From contig NZ_GL982514.1 in the NCBI RefSeq assembly GCF_000220255.1, positions 80,938 through 144,937 of the forward strand: a stretch of DNA of 64,000 nucleotides. The letters are read 5' to 3'. Under the pieces are notes generated by a model that had not been told where the DNA came from, made no database searches, and worked only from the letters and a program-made list of their open reading frames with translations. Made by a program: the position numbers and the translations under genes. The DNA is from Prevotella pallens ATCC 700821. Lineage in GTDB: Bacteria; Bacteroidota; Bacteroidia; Bacteroidales; Bacteroidaceae. Below are positions 18,475 to 25,852 of this stretch, piece by piece. Within the stretch, counting starts at the first letter, position 1. Each line of letters starts with the position of its first letter.

Positions 18475-18643
18475 TATACTAAACAAAGAGCACGGAACAA
18501 CGAAGTGTGGTATTATATATAAGGTGTACTGCCATCGCATTCTGATGCTGAATTTGGCGGAAACAAGGTGCAACGGCATTTTGGTTTGGTGTGCATTTTG
18601 GTTTTTAGATATGGCAAACACTTTGCATAATGGGGTATAACGC

Positions 18644-18676
18644 AAAAGCGCCAGACCATCACAGTCTTGCGCTTTC
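18644..18676 (-). terminator. Terminator of the 26-codon gene
   Basis: On the minus strand AGCGCAAGAC pairs with GTCTGGCGCT around TGTGATG and is followed by TTTT; it lies just after the stop of the small gene. Confidence 0.75.
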
Positions 18677-18682
18677 GTTAGT

Positions 18683-18763
18683 TTAAACAGGCAAGATGCC
18701 CATTTTTAACTCAGCTTGATTTATAGGTTCGCGCCTCTCGGCGTTCCCCTCAAAATCTCGCAT
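18683..18763 (-). CDS. 26-aa small protein gene with its own promoter and terminator
   Basis: Predicted peptide begins MRDFEGNAERREPINQAELK and ends MGILPV. It is charged, with no membrane segment and no known motif. A purine-rich AAAGGA sits 10-14 nt before the ATG. The promoter (TACCTTTG, 18923-18930) is about 160 nt upstream and the terminator follows 7 nt after the stop, so the transcript contains nothing else. The alternatives are a structured non-coding RNA or a leader peptide, but no gene lies downstream on this strand within 600 nt. Confidence 0.55.
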   Translation of the reverse strand: MRDFEGNAERREPINQAELKMGILPV

Positions 18764-18930
18764 CGTATGTTATCCTTTATTCAATCTAATTTTTTATTAC
18801 CTTAAACTAATCCTATTACTTTGAACAATCTCTTTTGTTCTCCTTAAATAAAACAACTAAAAACCTAAATCTATTACTATTAACCTAAACAATCTAATAA
18901 CCTTTTTGTCTTAATGACGATGCAAAGGTA
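18764..18930 (-). promoter_or_regulatory. Promoter and AT-rich leader of the 26-codon gene
   Basis: -7 box TACCTTTG at 18923-18930 (minus strand). The leader of about 150 nt has several repeated purine tracts (AGGTTA, AGGTTT, AAGGTAA, AAGGAGAA). The rest of the gap up to 19212 holds nothing recognisable. Confidence 0.55.
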
Positions 18931-19212
18931 CGCAGGTTTGGCGATACTGAAAAATGTTTTGGCGTATTTTTTTAAATAAAAACTGGTTTCTTGACGTGCG
19001 TCAATTATATAGTGTGTTCGCACACGTGTGTTTTTGTAATTTTGCCAAATATTGTTTTAGATTGCGGTGAATAGGGTATATGTGGGTAGAAACTAAAAAA
19101 CAGATTGCTTGAACTGTGTGTACAGCATAGCAATCTGTTGTTGTTTGGTGTGTGCAACTATCTGTAATGCTTTTTTATGGCATATTACGATGGTTGCAAC
19201 GGCAATGTTTTT

Positions 19213-19761
19213 TTACGCCTTCATATCAGGAACAGCGTGTTCGTTGTTATCTTCTTCTGTTTTTTTATCGTCGAGTTTCTCTTTTAAGAAGTCGAGCATT
19301 AGGCGTATTGCCCTATTGGTTGCGATGGCAAGATTAATGTCTCGTCCGAAGTTTTCGGTAATTTTGAAAGTCCGAATGTCGTCTTTCGATCCATATCCAA
19401 TCCATATTGTGCCCACAGGAATATCGGCAGAACCACCTCCAGGTCCTGCAACTCCAGTTACGGCGATGGCAAAATCTACCTGTAAAGCATCAATAGCGCC
19501 ACTCACCATCTGCTTTGCTACCTCTTCGCTAACGGCAGTATGTTCTTGCAAAGTGTCGGCAGAAACACCCAATAGGTGCATTTTCACCTCGTCGGTATAT
19601 GCCACAATGCCCCCTTTAAAATAGTTAGAGGCACCTGGAATAGCAATAATGGTTTCGCTAATGCGTCCGCCTGTGCAGCTTTCTGCCGTACCAAGCGAAT
19701 AGCCAGAGGCATAAATAAGGTCGCCAATTTGGCGCGATAATATCTTACTTTCAAATTCCAT
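19213..19761 (-). CDS. pncC: CinA C-terminal-type nicotinamide-nucleotide amidohydrolase
   Basis: 182 aa, the stand-alone PncC form without the N-terminal molybdopterin-like domain. Motifs: GTAESCTGGRISE near residue 25 and AVTGVAGPGGGSADIPVGT near residue 98. It deamidates nicotinamide mononucleotide to nicotinate mononucleotide in NAD recycling. The C-terminus carries an extra acidic tail (KKTEEDNNEHAVPDMKA). It is third in the metAP-tsaD-pncC operon, 12 nt after tsaD. Confidence 0.9.
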   Translation of the reverse strand: MEFESKILSRQIGDLIYASGYSLGTAESCTGGRISETIIAIPGASNYFKGGIVAYTDEVKMHLLGVSADTLQEHTAVSEEVAKQMVSGAIDALQVDFAIAVTGVAGPGGGSADIPVGTIWIGYGSKDDIRTFKITENFGRDINLAIATNRAIRLMLDFLKEKLDDKKTEEDNNEHAVPDMKA

Positions 19762-19773
19762 AGTCGTTAATAT

Positions 19774-20808
19774 CTATTCAAATGTAACTTTACTAAAGGC
19801 AGGAAGGTCTATAGAAGCAAACTTTCCGTCTTTAAATTTAAATGTTCCCACACTGGCAATCATAGCCGCATTGTCGGTGGTATAGCTAAATTTGGGTATG
19901 TATATAGTCCATCCGAAGCGTGCAGCGTGGTCGTGAAAGGCGTTGCGCAACCCATTATTGGCAGACACTCCGCCTGCTACGGCAACGTGTTTAATGCCTG
20001 TGTCTTTAACAGCTTTACGCAATTTCTTCATTAAAATGTCTACAATGGTAAACTCTAAACTGGCTGCGAGGTCGTTTTTGTGGTGTTCTATGAAGTCAGG
20101 ATCGTCTTTTATCCACTCGCGAAGGTTGTAAAGGAACGACGTTTTTAGGCCCGAGAACGAGTAATTGTAGCCTGGAACGTTTGGTTCGGCAAACTTATAT
20201 GCTTTAGGATTGCCGTTTCTGGCGAGCTTATCTATGATTGGTCCGCCGGGATATCCTAATCCCATCACCTTAGAACACTTGTCTATGGCTTCGCCAGCGG
20301 CATCGTCTATGGTCTGTCCCAGTACTTCCATATCGTTATAAGCATTAACTTTAACTATTTGCGAGTTGCCTCCCGATACCAAAAGGCATATAAATGGGAA
20401 TGGAGGTTGGCTATTATCGTCGTCGTTTTCCTTAATAAAGTGAGCCAAAACGTGTCCTTGCAAGTGGTTTACGTCTATTAGTGGTATGCCCAAAGCCCTT
20501 GCAAAGCCTTTGGCAAAGCTAACACCCACGAGCAAACTTCCCATTAAGCCCGGTCCGCGTGTAAAGGCAATGGCAGACAATTGTTCCTTTGTTATGCCGG
20601 CACGCTTAAGAGCTTGGTCTACAACAGGCACTATATTTTGTTGGTGTGCCCGTGAAGCCAGCTCTGGAACAACGCCTCCGTACGCCTTATGCACGTCTTG
20701 TGAGGCTGTAACATTACTAAGAATCACACCATTTCTCAGTACTGCTGCACTGGTATCGTCGCAGCTACTCTCTATGCCAAGTATATAAATATCCTCGTTT
20801 TTCTTCAT
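19774..20808 (-). CDS. tsaD: tRNA N6-threonylcarbamoyladenosine transferase TsaD
   Basis: 344 aa from MKKNEDIYILGIESSCDDTS; the longer start at 20838 adds a basic stretch not usual for the family. Signatures: ESSCDDTSAAV, the metal-binding HLQGHVLAH, LLVSGGNSQIV and a late VAGGVSANNGLR ... NAAMIA. With TsaB/TsaE it transfers the threonylcarbamoyl group to A37 of ANN-decoding tRNAs. Full length and intact. Confidence 0.95.
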   Translation of the reverse strand: MKKNEDIYILGIESSCDDTSAAVLRNGVILSNVTASQDVHKAYGGVVPELASRAHQQNIVPVVDQALKRAGITKEQLSAIAFTRGPGLMGSLLVGVSFAKGFARALGIPLIDVNHLQGHVLAHFIKENDDDNSQPPFPFICLLVSGGNSQIVKVNAYNDMEVLGQTIDDAAGEAIDKCSKVMGLGYPGGPIIDKLARNGNPKAYKFAEPNVPGYNYSFSGLKTSFLYNLREWIKDDPDFIEHHKNDLAASLEFTIVDILMKKLRKAVKDTGIKHVAVAGGVSANNGLRNAFHDHAARFGWTIYIPKFSYTTDNAAMIASVGTFKFKDGKFASIDLPAFSKVTFE

Positions 20809-20880
20809 TATTGTTTTCTTCTTGTGCTGTTTGCGCACCGTCTGTGTAGCCTTTTTATGTTGCTGTTTTGTGTTTTTGGC

Positions 20881-21741
20881 TTAGTGTGTAAGTATTTCTA
20901 CCCCGTTATCGGTCATAACAAAGGTGTGTTCCCACTGTGCCGATGGTAGTTCATCGCCCGTTATTACTTCCCAGCCGTATGGGTCGTCGGCATCTATAAA
21001 CACTTTCCATGTGCCTTGATTTATCATTGGTTCAATGGTGAAAACCATTCCTGGCACCAGCAGCATACCTGTTCCTTTGTGTCCATAGTGTAGAACTTCG
21101 GGCTCTTCGTGGAACTTTAAGCCCACGCCATGCCCACAAAGGTCGCGCACAACCCCATATCCGTACTTCTCGGCGTGCTTTTCTATGGCGTGTCCAATGT
21201 CTCCAACGAACGAGTAAGGCTTAGCTGCTGCAGCTCCAATGTCTAAGCATTCTTTTGCAACACGCACCAATTGTTCTTTCTCTGGAGTAGTTTTTCCAAT
21301 AATAAACATACGACTTGCATCTGCAAAATAGCCATCAACAATGCACGTCATATCCACATTTATAATGTCGCCTTCCTGTAAAACGTCTTCTTTTTTGGGT
21401 ATTCCGTGGCATACCACCTCGTTTATGCTGGTGCAAACACTCTTTGGATAGCCTTCGTAGTTAAGGCATGCAGGTGTGGCATTGTGTTCTTTGCAAAACG
21501 CCATACATATATCGTCTATCTCTTGTGTATTCATTCCGGCGTGAATAGCGTCTGCCACAGCGTCTAAGCAACCTGTGTTTACAACGCCAGCACGGCGTAT
21601 TCCTTCTATTTGTTCGGGAGTTTTTATAAGGTTTCGAGTAGGTACAAGCTTTCCTTTCTTCTCGAATTCCATTATTTTTTTATCCATTTCGGTTGGCTCT
21701 TGCCCGGGTAGACAGTGCCACCTTCTCTTCTTAAACATCAT
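20881..21741 (-). CDS. map: Type I methionine aminopeptidase
   Basis: 286 aa. A short N-terminal extension (MFKKRRWHCLPGQEPTEMDK) precedes the catalytic domain. Metal ligands are visible in NVDMTCIVDGYFADAS (two Asp), CGHGVGLKFHEEP (His), FTIEPM (Glu) and WEHTFVMTDNGVEILT (Glu region). It removes N-terminal methionine from nascent proteins. First gene of an operon with tsaD and pncC; the gap to tsaD is about 70 nt. Confidence 0.95.
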   Translation of the reverse strand: MMFKKRRWHCLPGQEPTEMDKKIMEFEKKGKLVPTRNLIKTPEQIEGIRRAGVVNTGCLDAVADAIHAGMNTQEIDDICMAFCKEHNATPACLNYEGYPKSVCTSINEVVCHGIPKKEDVLQEGDIINVDMTCIVDGYFADASRMFIIGKTTPEKEQLVRVAKECLDIGAAAAKPYSFVGDIGHAIEKHAEKYGYGVVRDLCGHGVGLKFHEEPEVLHYGHKGTGMLLVPGMVFTIEPMINQGTWKVFIDADDPYGWEVITGDELPSAQWEHTFVMTDNGVEILTH

Positions 21742-21765
21742 TGTTACCGTTTTTAAACTTCATTG

Positions 21766-21796
21766 CAAAAGTACTATAATAAATGTAAATGGCAAA
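21766..21796 (-). promoter_or_regulatory. Promoter of map-tsaD-pncC
   Basis: Minus-strand -7 box TACTTTTG at 21766-21773 and -33 TTTG at 21793-21796, 19 bp apart; about 18 nt from the implied start site to the ATG. Confidence 0.6.
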
Positions 21797-21976
21797 GGAA
21801 TTAACTCATTTTTATCTCTTCTGCATCTTGATAGCCAACTACTTGTTTTGTTGAAATTATAGAAGGCTTTTTGCTTTCTCGGTGTATAGTTTTATGGAAA
21901 AATATGTATTGTTTTGCAATATAATACTTGATTTAAATCAATTAAATGCAAATAAATGAATAAAAACAGTGAATTA

Positions 21977-22008
21977 TTTGTGGTTTTAAGTATTTATTAC
22001 TATCTTTG
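21977..22008 (+). promoter_or_regulatory. Strong promoter with no evident gene
   Basis: TTTG at 21977-21980, 20 bp, then TATCTTTG at 22001-22008: a full consensus on the plus strand. No convincing reading frame follows. The open frame at 22181-22441 is a pyrimidine-tract artefact. Confidence 0.55.
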
Positions 22009-22701
22009 CTACCATCTTAAAAGTAGAAAAAACGTTACTTCTAATAAGTAAGTTGTTATAAATTGTGTTTTAAAAACACTGTATACGATTTTTCTCAGGG
22101 GCAGTGATGCTCTTCAAATGTTTATATTTAAGTTTATTAAAGTTTTCTTCAGTTAAAGTTATAGATTAGGTAGAAGACGATTGATTCAGGATAACTTTTC
22201 TGTTATTAGCCACTTTTTTCTTCGCCATTTTGGTTCTTTTCCATTGCCTTTTTATGCTTTTAACTTCACCATATCCACTTTTTTCTTCGTCATCTTGGGT
22301 TGTATTCTCGTGCTGAATATGGCTTATATTTTTGTTGTATATAGCTTACATTTTTGCTATATATATAATGTGTCGTTTTGTTTTGTTGGTTTTTGTTTTA
22401 CCATAACTTTTGTTTTCTGTTTCCATTATTATGCTTTCTAAATGCCATTTATATGTGGCTAAAATGTAAAACTTATGTAACTCTAATTTTATGGTATATT
22501 TGTTGAAAAGGGCAGACTATACTGATTGTTATCGCACACTATTTTAAAATTAGTTAAAGAGGTGTTTTTTGCCGACAAACATTTTGTTTTTAAATGAAAA
22601 TAGTGTACATTTACATTCGTTATCCTGAAACAATCTTATATACCTTACTAGCTAATACCCTAATTTATATAATATCTGCGGGCTGCGAAGTCCGCTTTTT
22701 T
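22009..22701 (+). other. Gene-free stretch between a promoter and a terminator, possible non-coding RNA
   Basis: Marked T/C bias on the plus strand from 22190 to 22445, where CCACTTTTTTCTTCG(C/T)CAT occurs twice (near 22200 and 22275). A second -7 box TATATTTG sits at 22495-22502. A perfect terminator closes the stretch (GCGGGCT, loop GCGA, AGTCCGC, TTTTTT; 22677-22701). Candidate transcripts are about 690 nt or about 190 nt. I do not recognise a known RNA family. Confidence 0.35.
22677..22701 (+). terminator. Rho-independent terminator
   Basis: GCGGGCT and AGTCCGC with a GCGA loop, followed by six T. No coding gene precedes it on this strand. Confidence 0.8.
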
Positions 22702-22835
22702 AATTTGTAAAGATACATTCAGCCATTATCGAATCATTTTTTTTACATATCCACCGCCCATTTGTGTGGCAGCAAAAAACATTCTGTGTTTTAGTATTGC
22801 CGTATATGCTCTAAATTCAGAACCCCATTTTGGTA

Positions 22836-23290
22836 TTTCAAAAAGGGGGTTTTTGCAATGTAAAAAGGGGGTTTTTGCACGCCAAAAACCATACTTTTGT
22901 GGCGCAAAAACCATACTTTTGCATGGTGAATATGTAACATACGGAGAATGAACACGTTGCGAACGTTCCGTGAAGGCATTTCAAATGGTGTGCAATGTTG
23001 TTGCGAATACGTATATGCGGGCACGATGAATCGGACCCCTACGGCTGCTTGTGGTTTGCGATAATGCTGCTAACGGATTGCCAAATGTGTCCCAACGGAT
23101 TGCGAATGCGTTGCGAATACGTATATGTGGGCACGATGAATCGGACCCCTACGGCTGCTAACGGTTTGCCGTAACGCTGCTAACGGATTGCCAAATGTGT
23201 CCCAACGGATTGCGAAAATGCAACGAACACCCACGAAATACGCAACGAACACCCACGAAATGCGCAACGAACACTCCCCATTTGGTGGGT
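22836..23290. repeat. Composite intergenic repeat block C with a local 110-bp duplication
   Basis: Block A/B order in reverse orientation: modular cluster 22837-22925 (centres GGGGG, GGGGG, CCATAC, CCATAC), then GTGAAGGCATTTCAAATG and GGGCACGATGAATCGG at about 23018 and again at about 23128. The segment GCTGCTAACGGATTGCCAAA occurs at 23066 and 23176, a 110-bp step. The short unit CAACGAACACCCACGAAAT repeats near 23220-23265. No gene. Confidence 0.75.
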
Positions 23291-23319
23291 GAATAATTCG
23301 TTGCAGACGTGTTGTTGTA

Positions 23320-24663
23320 TTATGTTTGTGTGTTTACAAGTTCTTTAATATTTATGTTTTTCAGAGCGTTAAGATAGTTTTTGTGAATAGTTTCCACCTT
23401 TTTGTACGCATCTTTTTGCCATGCATATTCAGGCAAATGGTGGTTAAGTTCGGTGCTTTGTGTAGGTTCTGTTCCCATACGGTCCACCAGTTCGCCCACG
23501 CTAATGTTGTTAGTGTCGTGCGTAGGAGTGTATGTAACTCGGTTAGTTGTAGGCAAATGGTTTTCGGTAATCAGTTCAATGGTTTTCAATCTGTCCAATA
23601 TAGCCATTGTAACACGTATAGGAATGCCCGTTTTTTCCTCCAGTTCTAAAGCCGTGTATGGTTCTTCGTCGTTGGCAAAGCGTTGGCAAATGTAGCTTAA
23701 CACGGTGGCGCTCATTGCAAGAAAGTGGTTATAGCAAACCTTTTTTGGTTCTATAGTGCATTGGTAGTAGTCTAAATTCTGGTTTATATAGCAGAGTTCG
23801 GCACAAAAGAGGCATATATACCACGACATAAGCATCCATAACATAAACAAAGGAAGTGCTGCAAACGATCCATACACGGCATTATAGCTTGTTAGAAACA
23901 CTTGTCCGTGAATGTAGAAACCTTGTAAGGCGAGCATTAAAAGGCTGGCTAGCACAGCGGGTCCTATTGTTTTGCTAAGCTGAACCTTTGCATTTGGCAT
24001 AAAAACATATAGCACTACAAACATAAAAGTTAGTATTGTCCACGGCAGAAGATAGCGTAGCGAGAAGCGTGCAATGGTTCCGAGAAATAAAAAACCGTTT
24101 AAATTTTCTACGAAACTGTAGAGATATATGCTCAGTCCAGACATTATGATGATGCTGATTGGCACCAGAAACATCATAGCGGTGTAGTCTATGAGCACCC
24201 TACTGATGGGTCGTGTACCCTTAACCTGCCATATACTGTCGAAAACACGCTCTACTGTGTTTATCAAAGAGAACACACTGTAGAGCATAATAAGTAGTCC
24301 GATGCCAATAAAAATGCCTGTTTTGGCATGCGTAAGATACGATTGTGTGAGTGTTAGCAACCAGTTTGCCACTTCGGGTTGTGCCGAAAGCATATCTCTA
24401 AACTGCGATTCTATGAACTTACCGAAGCCAAAACCGTTGGCAATAGCAAATATCATGGCTGCAATTGGCACTATTGCCATAATGGTAGAGAACGACAGCT
24501 GAGCAGCGAAAGTTATGTGTTCGCGCTCTATAAAGAACTTTATTGTAAGGTAAAACTTCTGCAACAGTCTAATAGCAATACCTTTACGTTTAGACATATA
24601 CTCTGTTTTTTGCCACATTTCTGTGGTAAAAAAGTTCTTTATTTTGGTTATATCCATCTTCAT
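23320..24663 (-). CDS. YihY/BrkB-family inner membrane protein
   Basis: 447 aa from MKMDITKIKNFFTTEMWQ; the ATG at 24729 adds a non-conserved stretch. Six or so membrane segments, for example LSFSTIMAIVPIAAMIFAIA, IFIGIGLLIMLYSVFSLINT, MMFLVPISIIIMSGLSIYLY and LPLFMLWMLMSWYICLFCAE. The pattern GSFAALPLFMLWMLMSWYI is typical of the family. The cytoplasmic C-terminus looks winged-helix-like (YTALELEEKTGIPIRVTMAI). The family's function is not settled (once called ribonuclease BN). Single gene. Confidence 0.85.
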   Translation of the reverse strand: MKMDITKIKNFFTTEMWQKTEYMSKRKGIAIRLLQKFYLTIKFFIEREHITFAAQLSFSTIMAIVPIAAMIFAIANGFGFGKFIESQFRDMLSAQPEVANWLLTLTQSYLTHAKTGIFIGIGLLIMLYSVFSLINTVERVFDSIWQVKGTRPISRVLIDYTAMMFLVPISIIIMSGLSIYLYSFVENLNGFLFLGTIARFSLRYLLPWTILTFMFVVLYVFMPNAKVQLSKTIGPAVLASLLMLALQGFYIHGQVFLTSYNAVYGSFAALPLFMLWMLMSWYICLFCAELCYINQNLDYYQCTIEPKKVCYNHFLAMSATVLSYICQRFANDEEPYTALELEEKTGIPIRVTMAILDRLKTIELITENHLPTTNRVTYTPTHDTNNISVGELVDRMGTEPTQSTELNHHLPEYAWQKDAYKKVETIHKNYLNALKNINIKELVNTQT

Positions 24664-24740
24664 TCTCGTTCCTTTTTTGTTTCTCAAAGGGTGTGTCTTC
24701 TTTACAAAAGTGCAAAGAACACAGTGCAAACTTAATAAAA

Positions 24741-24770
24741 AAAGGTGAAATTAACAACGATTTCACCTTT
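24741..24770 (-). terminator. Terminator of the small membrane protein operon
   Basis: AAAGGTGAAAT and ATTTCACCTTT pair perfectly around 8 nt, with T runs on both strands. On the minus strand it ends the operon that begins at 25672. Confidence 0.85.
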
Positions 24771-24861
24771 TTATATCTATGTATGTTGCAACTTGCCGAT
24801 AGGGTTTCAGTAAGTTGTTGTATGCCATTTGCCTTAAAGATAGCAGCGAATTGGCATAGAT

Positions 24862-24951
24862 TCAGCGGTTCTTTTTGTCTTGATACATAAAGTAAAGACC
24901 TCCAATTGTTGCTATTAACGAAACAAAAATCGATACTATTACTGCGCCCAT
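24862..24951 (-). CDS. Tandem small membrane protein, copy 1 (29 aa)
   Basis: Starts MGAVIVSIFVSLIATIGGLY and ends FMYQDKKNR. One hydrophobic helix (residues 3-22) and a short charged tail. Preceded by AGGAGAATAGT, a strong ribosome binding site. Last of five copies spaced exactly 132 bp apart; it stops early with TGA, two codons before the position used by the other copies. Confidence 0.8.
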   Translation of the reverse strand: MGAVIVSIFVSLIATIGGLYFMYQDKKNR

Positions 24952-24987
24952 ACTATTCTCCTAACTTCTAATTACTATCCTTTTCCG

Positions 24988-25083
24988 TTAGGACTTACGG
25001 TCTTTTTTGTCTTGATACATAAAGTAAAGACGTCCAATTACTGCGCCCACAAAGAGCAAAATTGCTACTGCTAATGTTCCCAT
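24988..25083 (-). CDS. Tandem small membrane protein, copy 2 (31 aa)
   Basis: Starts MGTLAVAILLFVGAVIGRLY and ends FMYQDKKDRKS. The most diverged helix of the five (an Arg at residue 18), while the tail and ribosome binding site are kept. This suggests that the tail and the hydrophobic character are under selection rather than the exact helix sequence. Confidence 0.8.
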   Translation of the reverse strand: MGTLAVAILLFVGAVIGRLYFMYQDKKDRKS

Positions 25084-25119
25084 ACTATTCTCCTAACTTC
25101 TAATTACTATCCTTTTCCG

Positions 25120-25215
25120 TTAGGACTTACGGTTCTTTCTGTCTTGATACATAAAGTAAAGACCACTAATTGTTGCTAATAACGAAACTAAAATCGATGC
25201 TACTATTGCTCCCAT
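25120..25215 (-). CDS. Tandem small membrane protein, copy 3 (31 aa)
   Basis: Starts MGAIVASILVSLLATISGLY and ends FMYQDRKNRKS. Helix identical to copy 5 over the first 20 residues. The spacer before it contains the CCTAAC/GTTAGG arms that can mask its ribosome binding site. Confidence 0.8.
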   Translation of the reverse strand: MGAIVASILVSLLATISGLYFMYQDRKNRKS

Positions 25216-25251
25216 ACTATTCTCCTAACTTCTAATTACTATCCTTTTCCG

Positions 25252-25347
25252 TTAGGACTTACGGTCTTTTTTGTCTTGATACATAAAGTAAAGACCTCCA
25301 ATTGTCGCTACCAGCGAAACAAAAATCGATGCTACTATTGCTCCCAT
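25252..25347 (-). CDS. Tandem small membrane protein, copy 4 (31 aa)
   Basis: Starts MGAIVASIFVSLVATIGGLY and ends FMYQDKKDRKS. Same architecture: a single helix of about 20 residues, then YQDKK and a basic end. Synonymous as well as conservative changes separate it from the neighbours, so these are old duplications, not assembly artefacts. Confidence 0.8.
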   Translation of the reverse strand: MGAIVASIFVSLVATIGGLYFMYQDKKDRKS

Positions 25348-25383
25348 ACTATTCTCCTAACTTCTAATTACTATCCTTTTCCG

Positions 25384-25479
25384 TTAGGGTTTACGGTTCT
25401 TTTTGTCTTGATATATAAAGTAAAGACCACTAATTGTTGCTAATAACGAAACTAAAATCGATGCTACTATTGCTCCCAT
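25384..25479 (-). CDS. Tandem small membrane protein, copy 5 (31 aa)
   Basis: Starts MGAIVASILVSLLATISGLY and ends FIYQDKKNRKP. Its ATG is 1 nt after the stop of the 63-aa gene, whose last codons (AAAGGAGAATAG) supply the ribosome binding site, so the two are tightly coupled. It resembles the C-terminal helix and tail of that upstream protein. Confidence 0.8.
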   Translation of the reverse strand: MGAIVASILVSLLATISGLYFIYQDKKNRKP

Positions 25480-25480
25480 A

Positions 25481-25672
25481 CTATTCTCCTTTCTTTTGTT
25501 TTTCGTCTTGTTGTATTAAAATAAGTCCCCAACCTAAGGTCAATATTACGCCAATTACAACGCAAACAAGCACCCATAGGCGATCCATACTACCAAAAGC
25601 TGTTGATAATAGCAAAGCTGTTACCATATACTTTGCTATATCCATAAACCATTTTCCTAACTCTTTTTTCAT
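25481..25672 (-). CDS. 63-aa two-helix membrane protein (DUF6722-like), head of the tandem operon
   Basis: Two hydrophobic segments (YMVTALLLSTAFGS and RLWVLVCVVIGVILTLGWGL) and the tail ILIQQDEKQKKGE. Bacteroidales small membrane proteins of this form are grouped as DUF6722; I am moderately sure of the assignment. The end (GWGLILIQQDEKQKK) aligns with GGLYFMYQDKKDRK of the five downstream peptides, so these look like duplicated second halves. Function unknown. Confidence 0.7.
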   Translation of the reverse strand: MKKELGKWFMDIAKYMVTALLLSTAFGSMDRLWVLVCVVIGVILTLGWGLILIQQDEKQKKGE

Positions 25673-25676
25673 AATG

Positions 25677-25684
25677 CAAATATA
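25677..25684 (-). promoter_or_regulatory. Promoter of the small membrane protein operon
   Basis: Minus-strand TATATTTG, 5 nt from the ATG at 25672. With the usual distance from -7 box to start site, transcription would begin at or beside the ATG, so the first mRNA may be nearly leaderless. Confidence 0.5.
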
Positions 25685-25783
25685 TAAATAATTCTTGTAT
25701 TACGGTTCTTATTCTTAGAAAAAATAGCTAATATCTTTTATTTTGCCCTTCTTTCTATCGCTATTGGTGTTTTATTGCAATAT

Positions 25784-25827
25784 AAAAAAAGCCTCGTTAT
25801 AAAGGAAAATTCCATATAACGAGGTTT
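25784..25827 (-). terminator. Terminator of htpG
   Basis: CCTCGTTATA and TATAACGAGG form a perfect 10-bp stem, followed on the minus strand by CTTTTTTTA. Confidence 0.85.
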
Positions 25828-25852
25828 AAAACTATGTGTTATCGTTGTCGGT

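Noticed and set aside
18200..18640. 146-aa plus-strand open frame
   Set aside because: It lies wholly in composite repeat block B; the same peptide pattern appears in other repeat blocks in the same way.
22181..22441. 86-aa Phe-rich open frame
   Set aside because: A product of a pyrimidine-rich tract; no ribosome binding site, no sensible membrane topology.
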